The position numbers and the translations under genes are program-made. From NCBI GenBank assembly GCA_905212345.1, contig CAJMEC010000051.1, forward strand, positions 1-12,661: a DNA stretch of 12,661 nucleotides. Reading direction: 5' to 3'. How positions within the stretch are numbered: the stretch's first letter is position 1; each line of letters starts with the position of its first letter. The DNA comes from an uncultured Sutterella sp. GTDB lineage: Bacteria; Pseudomonadota; Gammaproteobacteria; Burkholderiales; Burkholderiaceae_F. Below the pieces are notes generated by a model. The model saw only the letters and a program-made list of their open reading frames with translations. It made no database searches and was not told the DNA's origin. This document shows positions 6,394 through 12,661 of this stretch, piece after piece.

Positions 6394-6660
6394 ATGTCCG
6401 AAGCGTTAAAAACAGAGCTCAAAATATTAATCATTGAATCCTTAAACCTGGAAGATCTGACGGTTGAGGATATTGAGAACGATACGCCTCTTTTTTCTGA
6501 AAAGGGTTTGGGACTTGACAGTGTTGACGGGTTAGAACTCGGTTTAGCTCTCAAGAAGAAATACAACATCAGTCTGAACGCCGAGGCGGCAGAAACGCAA
6601 GAGTATTTCAAGGACATTAATTCACTTGCCCACTGTGTAGAAACTTTCCGGAGCAAATAA
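6394..6660 (+). CDS. apeE: ApeE-like acyl carrier protein
   Basis: This 88-residue acyl carrier protein tethers the growing polyene on 4'-phosphopantetheine. The attachment site is Ser43 in GLGLDSVDGLELG (38-50), with the APE-type motif DSVDGLEL. The preceding TPLF and following LKKKYNI also match phosphopantetheine-binding proteins of these clusters. The ATG at 6394 is chosen over an in-frame TTG at 6367 because it gives the normal ACP N-terminus and has GGTGA (6385-6389), which overlaps the apeD stop, as its SD. The gap to apeD is 4 nt and the next carrier gene begins 4 nt after this stop. Paired unequal ACPs are typical of APE pathways, where one handles chain extension. Confidence 0.9.
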   Translation: MSEALKTELKILIIESLNLEDLTVEDIENDTPLFSEKGLGLDSVDGLELGLALKKKYNISLNAEAAETQEYFKDINSLAHCVETFRSK

Positions 6661-6664
6661 GGCC

Positions 6665-6931
6665 ATGACCGTCACAAAAGAAGAAATTTTCGAAAAACTT
6701 CAGACCGCTTTAAACGAAACCTTCGAAATTGCCCCGGAAAAAATCACCCTTGAAGCGCGTTTGATGGAAGATTTGGAAATCGACAGCATTGATGCGATCG
6801 ATCTTTTAGTGCAGCTCAAACCCTTGCTTGGCAAACGCAAAATCGATCCCTCTTATTTTTATAAGATGCGTACCATCGGCGATGTGGTCGACGGTTTGCA
6901 CGATCTTTTAACTAAGCCTGAAGCCCATTAA
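6665..6931 (+). CDS. apeF: ApeF-like acyl carrier protein
   Basis: This 88-residue second acyl carrier protein has Ser41 as the phosphopantetheine site, in EDLEIDSIDAIDL (35-47), close to the classical DSID/DSLD motif. Helix 1 (about 4-18) and the LEARLMEDL loop are normal. Instead of the usual acidic helix 3, the region after the site contains LKPLLGKRKIDPSYFYKM (50-67), a Lys/Arg-bearing linker also seen in ApeF-type proteins. The SD-like TAAGG (6658-6662) overlaps the apeE stop, so translation is coupled. Two carriers side by side imply a division of labour, for example one for starter and chain intermediates and one for another acyl step. The sequence does not show which is which. Confidence 0.9.
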   Translation: MTVTKEEIFEKLQTALNETFEIAPEKITLEARLMEDLEIDSIDAIDLLVQLKPLLGKRKIDPSYFYKMRTIGDVVDGLHDLLTKPEAH

Positions 6932-6937
6932 ACCGAT

Positions 6938-7471
6938 ATGTTCAAGCGGATATTGTCGATTGTTTTAACGATCGCCTACCCGTTTGTTGTTCTGATCGGT
7001 CTAAAGTATTGGGGGGTGAGCGCGCTGGCGGTATTCATCGTCTTGCTGTGCACAATTCAGTTACTGACTAAGCCGTCCCGTCTTTCACTCTTTGTTTTTA
7101 CACTCAGCCTGATGCTGACCGCGGCGAGTTTCTTCTATCAAGTTGCCCTCCCCCTAAAACTCTATCCGGTTGCCGTCAACCTCGTTTTATTGTGTCTTTT
7201 TACGACAAGCCTTTTTTCAGAGCAAACGGCGATCGAGCGCCTGGCCAGACTGAAGGATCCGAATTTGCCCGCCGAAGCTATCCGATATACAAGAAAGGTG
7301 ACCTTGATTTGGTGCCTCTTTTTCACCATCAACGGCAGTATCGCCCTTTGGAGCGCGCTCTTTGCAAGCGACGAAATTTGGGCTCTTTATAACGGCTTTA
7401 TTGCTTATATCCTCATGGGGCTCCTTTTGGGTGGCGAATGGCTCTTTCGCCGTCATTTTCTTTCACGCTAA
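6938..7471 (+). CDS. apeG: ApeG-like integral membrane protein (COG4648 type)
   Basis: This 177-residue inner-membrane protein is recognised by its position and by the conserved C-terminal half typical of COG4648 proteins in APE clusters: IERLARLKDPNLPAEAIRYT (residues about 99-118), then WCLFFTING, WALYNGFIAYILMGLL and GEWLFRR. Hydrophobic segments lie at about 5-22, 28-43, 50-68, 75-91, 123-143 and 150-168. They give about six helices, with the charged ERLARLKDPNLP loop between the fourth and fifth. No catalytic motif is apparent and its biochemical role is not established; it may scaffold the membrane-bound assembly enzymes. It begins 6 nt after apeF with a weak SD, consistent with read-through translation. 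Confidence 0.82.
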   Translation: MFKRILSIVLTIAYPFVVLIGLKYWGVSALAVFIVLLCTIQLLTKPSRLSLFVFTLSLMLTAASFFYQVALPLKLYPVAVNLVLLCLFTTSLFSEQTAIERLARLKDPNLPAEAIRYTRKVTLIWCLFFTINGSIALWSALFASDEIWALYNGFIAYILMGLLLGGEWLFRRHFLSR

Positions 7472-7506
7472 AATAGCGCCCATACAACCAACGTCTCTGT
7501 TTTTTC

Positions 7507-9216
7507 ATGGATATTCTTGAAACGCTGAAAAAAAGAAATCCGACCGAGCCTCTCGCCTTGACGGCGCAAGGCTATCTTTGCGTGCAAAGTTTCCTTTCGA
7601 CCGTTGCGCGATGGAATCATTTTTTCAAACATAATCATATCGATAGCGCGGTTTTATTCTGTTCAAACAGAATTCGCTTCAGCGCCGCACTGCTGGGCGC
7701 GTGGTGCGCGCATGTGAAAACGATTCTTCCAACGGACCTTACGGTTAAAACAAAAGAGAAGTTAGAAAAAGAAGGCGCGTTTTTTCTGCTCGACGAAACC
7801 CCGGACCCCCTTGAATGCGAAGAGGCTGATCAAAAGACGCTTTGCCTTGCGATGAACGAAGCTTTGGTTGAACTTTTTACTTCCGGTTCAACGGGAGAAC
7901 CCACGCGAGTGACCAAAACACTCGGCCAAGTGCTCGCCGATGTCGATACGCTTGATGCTGACTTCCCTATCCGACCTCTAAAGGCCAGCGCTATTTTTTC
8001 AACCGTTTCGCATCAACACATTTACGGCTTTTTGTGGGCGGTGCTTTGGCCTATCGCAAGCCACAAAATCATTACGGAAAAACGACTTCTTTTCCCGGAA
8101 AATATCAAAACTGCGCTTGAACGGTCTTCTCATGCCGTTTTAATTAGCAGCCCGGCCCATTTAAAGCGCCTGCCGCTTGATTTGGATTGGACTGAAAGCC
8201 GCGCTCACCTGACTCATCTGGTCAGTTCCGGAGGGCCCTTAAGCGAAGAGGCTTTAAAACTTTGCCGGCAAGCTTTCCATCGGACGCCCTTTGAAATATT
8301 AGGCAGCACGGAACTTGACGGGATCGCATGGCGTCAAAGACGGTTTTTACCCGATGACACGATTGACCAAACCTCTTGCCTATGGAAAGCCATGCCGGGA
8401 ACTGAAATCGGCATCAATCCCGATGGGATTATTCAGGTGAAATCCGAACGCCTGGATCCCCAACACTGGACAGTAGGTAACGACAAAATCGTTATGCATC
8501 CGGATGGTCTTTTCACACTGCTTGGGCGAACCGATCGCATTGTCAAAATCGAAGAAAAGCGACTGAGTCTGACGGCCCTGGAGAAGTCATTGCTGGCAAG
8601 CGGCTTCTTTGCGGAAGCTAAAGCGTTTCTCATGCCTGAAAAACGCGATCTTTCGGTTGTTGCCGTGCCATCAGAAAAAGGACAGGCGCTGCTTATTCAA
8701 AGTAAGTTATCACTCATTCGCGCCGCTGAACACCACTTAAGAGAAGAATTTGAAGCGGTCCTTTTGCCCCACCGCTGGCGCTTTGAACCCATCATGCCCA
8801 CCAACAGCCAGGGCAAATACACGATTGAAGCGCTGCAATCGCTTTTTGATCGAAGACATATTGAACCGAGCCTGGCTAAAGTAGAACACCATTCGATGCG
8901 GTTACAGTTCAAAGTCGATGAACGGCTGCCTTTCTTTGAAGGGCATTTCCCACAATGGCCTATTTTGCCCGGCCTCGCCCAAGTTCATCTTGTCATTGAG
9001 GAGGCTCATCGGTATTTAAAAACGCCCAGAAAGGTCGATCGCATCAGTAATCTGAAATTCATGTCCATCATCAAACCAAAGACGACGCTTCTGTTAATGT
9101 GCCTCTTTGATTCCGAGTCAATGAAAATGAAATTCAGCCTTACCTCGGCCGATCGCTCGACGCGCTACAGTTGCGGCACCATGGATTTTGCGACCGACAA
9201 AAAAGACGATGACTAA
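7507..9216 (+). CDS. apeH: Fused aryl acyl-ACP ligase (ApeH) and dehydratase (ApeI) protein
   Basis: This 569-residue bifunctional enzyme has an AMP-dependent ligase (about 1-450) that should activate an aryl acid, such as 4-hydroxybenzoate or a cinnamate, and load it on a carrier protein. Motifs are the P-loop-like FTSGSTGEP (124-132), ILGSTEL (264-270), LLGRTDRIVK (338-347) and C-terminal NSQGKY with catalytic-type Lys437. A hot-dog fold domain follows (about 458-562) with FFEGHFPQWPILPG (476-489), the FabZ/FabA-type dehydratase signature, His480 being the catalytic position. The acid expected 14 residues later (Glu68 in E. coli FabZ) is His494. In well-studied APE clusters ApeH and ApeI are separate proteins, and ApeI works with ApeP, so the acid may come from ApeP. 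An in-frame stop at 7474 fixes the ATG at 7507. A 35-bp gap without SD precedes it. Confidence 0.87.
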   Translation: MDILETLKKRNPTEPLALTAQGYLCVQSFLSTVARWNHFFKHNHIDSAVLFCSNRIRFSAALLGAWCAHVKTILPTDLTVKTKEKLEKEGAFFLLDETPDPLECEEADQKTLCLAMNEALVELFTSGSTGEPTRVTKTLGQVLADVDTLDADFPIRPLKASAIFSTVSHQHIYGFLWAVLWPIASHKIITEKRLLFPENIKTALERSSHAVLISSPAHLKRLPLDLDWTESRAHLTHLVSSGGPLSEEALKLCRQAFHRTPFEILGSTELDGIAWRQRRFLPDDTIDQTSCLWKAMPGTEIGINPDGIIQVKSERLDPQHWTVGNDKIVMHPDGLFTLLGRTDRIVKIEEKRLSLTALEKSLLASGFFAEAKAFLMPEKRDLSVVAVPSEKGQALLIQSKLSLIRAAEHHLREEFEAVLLPHRWRFEPIMPTNSQGKYTIEALQSLFDRRHIEPSLAKVEHHSMRLQFKVDERLPFFEGHFPQWPILPGLAQVHLVIEEAHRYLKTPRKVDRISNLKFMSIIKPKTTLLLMCLFDSESMKMKFSLTSADRSTRYSCGTMDFATDKKDDD

Positions 9217-9946
9217 AAGACTTTTTCTCATCCCAAACTACAACCACCCCGATACAATCGGCTCGGTCGTTCAGTCTTGTCTGCCACATGAATGTGACAT
9301 TTTGATTGTCGACGATGGCAGCGACACCAAAACCAAAGAAAAAATAGCGCAAGCCGCTTTGCTCTCAAAACACGTCCATGTGCTCACTCTGTCGGTCAAT
9401 TCTGGCAAAGGAGGAGCGGTCTTGGCGGGCTTTCAATGGGCTATTGACCGCCAATACACCCACGTTTTTCAACTGGATGCCGATGGGCAGCAAGACCCCG
9501 CGGCCATCGGTGAATTTTTAGAGTCTTCCGCCAAGCATCCCCAGGCGCTTATCTGCGGCTATCCGATCTATGATGAATCGGTACCGCTTTCACGAAAATG
9601 GGGACGACTGATTACCGATTTTTGGGTTGTGATCAATACCCTGTCGAGAGCTTACCGCGATTGTCTGTGCGGATTCAGAATTTATCCGATGGACAGTGTC
9701 ACTCGGTGGCTATCAACCAATCCCACCATCGGCAAAAGGATGGATTTTGACTGCGATATTTTGGTTCAGCTTTATTGGCAGGGAATCAATTGCATTAATT
9801 TACCCGTCAAAATTTCCTACCCCGCCAACGGCATCAGCCACTTTCGGCCGATAGAAAACTGGTATCTCAGTAAAATGCATGCGAGAAACTTTTTCGGCAT
9901 GCTCGTGAGACTGCCGACACTATTGGGCAGACATTTTCATGCGTAA
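9209..9946 (+). CDS. GT2 family glycosyltransferase (first half of an ApeJ-type pair)
   Basis: This 245-residue cytoplasmic GT-A-fold glycosyltransferase of family 2 probably adds a sugar to the lipid carrying the polyene. The N-terminal nucleotide-sugar site includes IPNYNHPDT (8-16), VDDGSD (34-39) and NSGKGGAV (64-71). The metal-binding DxD is LDADGQQD (89-96). Downstream CGFRIYP (154-160) and KRMDFDCDI (176-184) resemble dolichyl-phosphate-mannose-synthase-like enzymes and contain the probable catalytic acids. There are no membrane helices. The ATG at 9209 gives the canonical beta-strand start. An in-frame ATG at 9188 would add seven residues and overlap more of apeH. It overlaps the apeH stop by 8 nt (ATGACTAA) and its own stop overlaps the next start by 8 nt. 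In some clusters this domain and the next are one ApeJ polypeptide. Sugar donor unknown. Confidence 0.87.
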   Translation: MTKRLFLIPNYNHPDTIGSVVQSCLPHECDILIVDDGSDTKTKEKIAQAALLSKHVHVLTLSVNSGKGGAVLAGFQWAIDRQYTHVFQLDADGQQDPAAIGEFLESSAKHPQALICGYPIYDESVPLSRKWGRLITDFWVVINTLSRAYRDCLCGFRIYPMDSVTRWLSTNPTIGKRMDFDCDILVQLYWQGINCINLPVKISYPANGISHFRPIENWYLSKMHARNFFGMLVRLPTLLGRHFHA

Positions 9947-10889
9947 CGCAAAAGAACACTGGGCCGATAAGGTTGAACATACTTCCGTGCTCGGTATCAA
10001 AATCCTCTTTCACCTGCACAGGCTTTTCGGTAAGCTCCCCTTCCGATTGGCGTTGGCTCCGGTTGTCTTTTGCATTTGGATTTCGGACAAAATGGCGCGG
10101 CTAGCCAGTGAAGATTACCTGCAAAGGGCCTATGCGAACGGTTACCTGAACCGCAAACCGGGACCTTTCAGCAGTCTTTGCCACATGTTTTATTTTGCCG
10201 AGACCATTCTCGATAAAATGTTGGTGATTTGGTCTGAGCAAGCCACTGAAAACCTCTCGGTTGAAAATGAAGCGCTCATGACTGATCTCTTGGCTCAAGG
10301 CAAAGGCGCCGTTGTCCTGACTTCACACATGGGCTGTGTGGAAGCCCTTATGCACCACGGTTCACTTTACAAAATTCCGAGCATCGCCTTAGTGCACAGT
10401 GCCAACACTGCCCAATACACACGGTTGGTGGAACGCTCGAACGCTCTCGGCCACATAGAATTTTGGGAAGTCACTGAGCTTAATCCCGCCAGCATTATGA
10501 AACTTGAAGAAAAGTGCAAGAAGGGTTACTTCATTTTCATTGCCGGCGACCGCATTCCGATTCATTCAAAAGCCATCACCGCTGTCTCTTTTTTAGGTTC
10601 AGAAGCGCATTTACCCACGGGTGGTGTTATCCTCGCCCATATGCTCGGATTGCCACTTCTGTCGATGACCTGTTGGCGTGAAAGCACTTCAGCCTTCGGT
10701 GATCTGAAAGGACAGAACCGCTACCGAGTCCGTTTTGCCAAACTCGCCGATCAGGTAAGATTGCCAAGGGGCAAACGCGATCAAGAATGCCAACGCTTAA
10801 TGCAACAATACGCGATGGAACTTGAGCGCGGCTTAAAGCAAAGTCCCTTGGATTGGTTCAATTTTTATCGATTTTGGGGGGCCTTATGA
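9939..10889 (+). CDS. LpxL/HtrB-type acyltransferase (second half of an ApeJ-type pair)
   Basis: This 316-residue enzyme is of the lipid A late-acyltransferase (LPLAT) family, probably membrane-associated via the hydrophobic stretch at about 33-49. The catalytic HxxxxE motif is SHMGCVE with H130 and E135. The family's later motif is IAGDRIPI (201-208), followed by FLGSEAHLPTGG, and the C-terminus ends in DWFNFYRFW, typical of LpxL-like proteins. In APE biosynthesis a protein of this family is thought to transfer an acyl or polyene chain to the glycolipid head group; here that is inferred from context. It is not a housekeeping LpxL by position, being flanked by the glycosyltransferase and the LolA-like gene with 8-nt and 4-nt overlaps. 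No separate SD is obvious, supporting coupled translation. Confidence 0.87.
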   Translation: MRNAKEHWADKVEHTSVLGIKILFHLHRLFGKLPFRLALAPVVFCIWISDKMARLASEDYLQRAYANGYLNRKPGPFSSLCHMFYFAETILDKMLVIWSEQATENLSVENEALMTDLLAQGKGAVVLTSHMGCVEALMHHGSLYKIPSIALVHSANTAQYTRLVERSNALGHIEFWEVTELNPASIMKLEEKCKKGYFIFIAGDRIPIHSKAITAVSFLGSEAHLPTGGVILAHMLGLPLLSMTCWRESTSAFGDLKGQNRYRVRFAKLADQVRLPRGKRDQECQRLMQQYAMELERGLKQSPLDWFNFYRFWGAL

Positions 10890-11497
10890 TCACAGGTGTT
10901 CTCAAAGGCTCTTTAGTGGCAGCTCTCGCTGCCTTGGTGTTTGGCGCCGAGACTTTGGCTTTTGATCTTCAAGCCCTTTCCAAAGGCCTTGCTAGCGCGC
11001 AGTTGACAACCGGTCACTTCGTTCAAGAACGCGAGCTAACCGGTTTCCCCAAACCCATGCGAACCGAAGGGGTCTACTTTCTAGATTTGAAAAAGGGCAT
11101 CGTTTGGGAGACGCTCAAACCCTTTGCCAATACCTTGATCTTTTCTGAAAAGGGCATCAAGAGGATCAATAAACATGGCGCCCAGGTTATTTCCGCCCAG
11201 GACATACCCTATCTGAAAACAGTCAATGCTCTTATGTTGTCCCTTTTTAGTGCACAAACAGAGGGCCTAAATAAAGATTTTGATATCCTCCTGGAAGGAT
11301 CGTCTGCGCGCTGGTCAATGACGCTTGTGCCTAAAAAAACGTCGGCGTTGGCCACCGTTTTTAATTCACTGGAAATCACGGGAGCCGCCTCGCCTCAAAG
11401 CATAAAAATGGTCAATCGGCAAAATGAAACAACCCGCCTTCAGTTGTCCGGACAAGAAAAATTGACCCGCTGGCCCGACCGATTGGAGCCGCTATGA
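10886..11497 (+). CDS. apeL: ApeL-like LolA-family outer-membrane carrier protein
   Basis: This 203-residue exported protein of the LolA-like fold (outer-membrane lipoprotein carrier related) probably binds the aryl polyene lipid in the periplasm and hands it to or from the exporter. A Sec signal peptide covers about 1-25 (GVLKGSLVAALAALVFGAET, then LA before FDLQ). LSKGLASAQLTTGHFVQERE (31-50) is the typical opening of this family, followed by the strand GVYFLDLKKGIVWETLKPFA with the conserved Trp. The ATG at 10886 is chosen over one 33 nt upstream because it overlaps the acyltransferase stop as ATGA, has the G-rich GGGGGG at 10876-10881 and gives a proper signal sequence. In known APE clusters a thioesterase gene (ApeK) often lies just before this one; none is here. 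Confidence 0.86.
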   Translation: MITGVLKGSLVAALAALVFGAETLAFDLQALSKGLASAQLTTGHFVQERELTGFPKPMRTEGVYFLDLKKGIVWETLKPFANTLIFSEKGIKRINKHGAQVISAQDIPYLKTVNALMLSLFSAQTEGLNKDFDILLEGSSARWSMTLVPKKTSALATVFNSLEITGAASPQSIKMVNRQNETTRLQLSGQEKLTRWPDRLEPL

Positions 11498-12661
11498 GTC
11501 GGAGAGAAAGATTCTGGGCGTCGCTCGCCTGGGCCATATTAATCTTCTTTGCGTTGCTTTACGTCTGCCTATGGGCTCAGAACAATCGACCTGACTTCGA
11601 TTTATTGGACTTACTGCCGGAAAACCAAGTTGTCAGCGCTGAGGAAAAATGGCTTCAACAAGCTCTCTCTAAAGAACATAAAGATACCGTCACATTAGGT
11701 ATTGCTTTACCGGACGAAAAAGAAGAGACTTTAAATTCCGTGCGCGCTGTCGTGGACGCCTGGAGTAAAAGGGCGGCGCTATTTGAAAAGCTTGAAGAGA
11801 GAGCTCTGGGCTTGCCGTTACTTGATCAAGTTCGCTCATTGGCTCAAGGGCAAATGACGGTTCAAAGCCAAAAAGAACTCTCAGCGACTAACCCTCAGGC
11901 TATTTTTGAGCTCGTTGCCGCCAATGCCGCGTCCCCGATGGACGCTTCCGTTTTTTCCTTTTCCGAGGACCCTTTAGGGGTGCAAAACGAATGGATTAGG
12001 CAGCGGCTCAATCAATGGCACGTGCATTTTAAAGACGGCGTTCTTTTGACTGAGCATGAAAATACCCCATATGCCCTGTATTTTTTCCGCCTTGACAGTG
12101 AAAAAATCATGCATGAAGGCTCCGCGGTCCTTGAAGCGATAGATGAACTGAAACATTCACTCAAGCAAGATTGCCAAGCCTCTCTTATTGTCTCGGGCCT
12201 TCCCCTTTTTTCTGCCGCGGCGGCCGTTGAAGCTCAAAATGAACTCGCCTATCTTGGACTTCTATCCACTCTGGGCATCATTGCCATCGCCTGGTTTTGG
12301 TTCGGCAACCTCAAGGTGCTTTTATTAATTCTTGCCGTCAGCGCTCAGGCCTTTTTGTTGGCCGTTGCCGCCACATTGCTCATTTTGGGCAAGGTTCACT
12401 TAATCACCCTTGTCTTCGGCACCACTTTAATCGGCATCACGGTCGACTATTCCGCGCATTACCTCTGCACACGTCTCGGACAAAGCGATTCGGCCGAAGA
12501 GTCCCTGAAAGCGCTTCTTCCCAGTCTTACGCTTGCCCTGCTTTCGACAGCCCTCGGTTTTGCTTTGATGGCTAGCACGCCTTTCCCCGGACTCACCCAA
12601 ATCGCTGTTTTTTGTGTAACCGGCGTTGCTTCGGCCTACGCCGCCGTTGTTTTATGGCTGG
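11494..12661 (+). CDS. apeM: ApeM-like MMPL/RND-superfamily exporter (partial, runs off the window)
   Basis: The frame is open from the ATG at 11494, which overlaps the apeL stop as ATGA, to the window end: 389 codons plus one base, about half of the roughly 750-800 residues usual for this family. TM1 is at about 7-28, followed by FDLLDLLPENQ, the loop entry typical of MMPL exporters, then a periplasmic domain to about 248. A block of hydrophobic helices follows (about 251-268, 272-292, 296-318, 340-362, 370-389). GITVDYSAHY (314-323) contains the Asp-Tyr pair of the RND/MMPL proton-relay helix (D318). It should use proton-motive force to move the polyene lipid toward ApeL and the outer membrane. 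No stop or frameshift is seen. Confidence 0.88.
   Translation, partial: MSRRERFWASLAWAILIFFALLYVCLWAQNNRPDFDLLDLLPENQVVSAEEKWLQQALSKEHKDTVTLGIALPDEKEETLNSVRAVVDAWSKRAALFEKLEERALGLPLLDQVRSLAQGQMTVQSQKELSATNPQAIFELVAANAASPMDASVFSFSEDPLGVQNEWIRQRLNQWHVHFKDGVLLTEHENTPYALYFFRLDSEKIMHEGSAVLEAIDELKHSLKQDCQASLIVSGLPLFSAAAAVEAQNELAYLGLLSTLGIIAIAWFWFGNLKVLLLILAVSAQAFLLAVAATLLILGKVHLITLVFGTTLIGITVDYSAHYLCTRLGQSDSAEESLKALLPSLTLALLSTALGFALMASTPFPGLTQIAVFCVTGVASAYAAVVLWL

Noticed and set aside
7217..7456. 79-codon frame on the - strand within apeG
   Set aside because: It overlaps a well-supported membrane protein and has no features of its own.
1..12661. CRISPR arrays, tRNA/rRNA genes, insertion sequences or phage attachment sites
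   Set aside because: No regularly spaced repeats, cloverleaf sequences, transposase motifs or terminal inverted repeats with target duplications were seen on reading.

Overview
The window is a Gram-negative chromosomal segment. Lipoprotein and Sec signal peptides, a LolA-like outer-membrane carrier, an MMPL exporter and an aryl-polyene-type lipid pathway all point that way. Moderate GC, a large secreted C69 dipeptidase, a short HipB/HipA pair and the ape gene order suggest a gut-type betaproteobacterium (Burkholderiales, possibly Sutterellaceae). That placement is inference; no rRNA or marker gene is present. All genes lie on the + strand.

Layout. (1) 14-1499: a HipB-like repressor and a HipA-family protein, one base apart, AT-rich in places. 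The HipA protein has lost both catalytic/metal aspartates and looks like a pseudokinase. (2) 1500-1719: a 220-bp gap with two small hairpins and the dipeptidase leader. (3) 1720-3567: an exported C69-family dipeptidase whose Ntn-nucleophile cysteine directly follows the signal peptide. It carries an extra C-terminal domain with a calcium-loop motif and is followed by a clear intrinsic terminator. (4) 3724-4353: an orphan FixJ/LuxR-type response regulator, boxed between two terminators. (5) 4464-12661: a small lipoprotein gene followed 10 bp later by a compact operon that runs off the window.

The operon matches the conserved order of aryl polyene (APE) clusters: ApeC-like chain-length factor, ApeD-like acyltransferase, ApeE and ApeF acyl carrier proteins, ApeG membrane protein, an ApeH acyl ligase fused to an ApeI-type dehydratase, a GT2 glycosyltransferase and an LpxL/HtrB-type acyltransferase (the two halves of ApeJ), a LolA-like ApeL and an MMPL exporter ApeM. 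Expected logic: ApeH activates an aryl acid and loads it on an ACP. Ketosynthases (ApeO/ApeR), ketoreductase and ApeP, not in the window and expected downstream, would extend it with ApeC and ApeI into a conjugated polyene. The acyltransferases and glycosyltransferase attach it to a lipid, and ApeL/ApeM move it to the outer membrane. Most junctions overlap by 4 or 8 nt, so translation is probably coupled.

The APE pathway itself is known. The less ordinary points are the degenerate HipA, the dipeptidase fusion, the ApeH-ApeI fusion with a changed dehydratase residue, the absence of thioesterase and ammonia-lyase genes from the segment seen, and the lipoprotein at the operon head.
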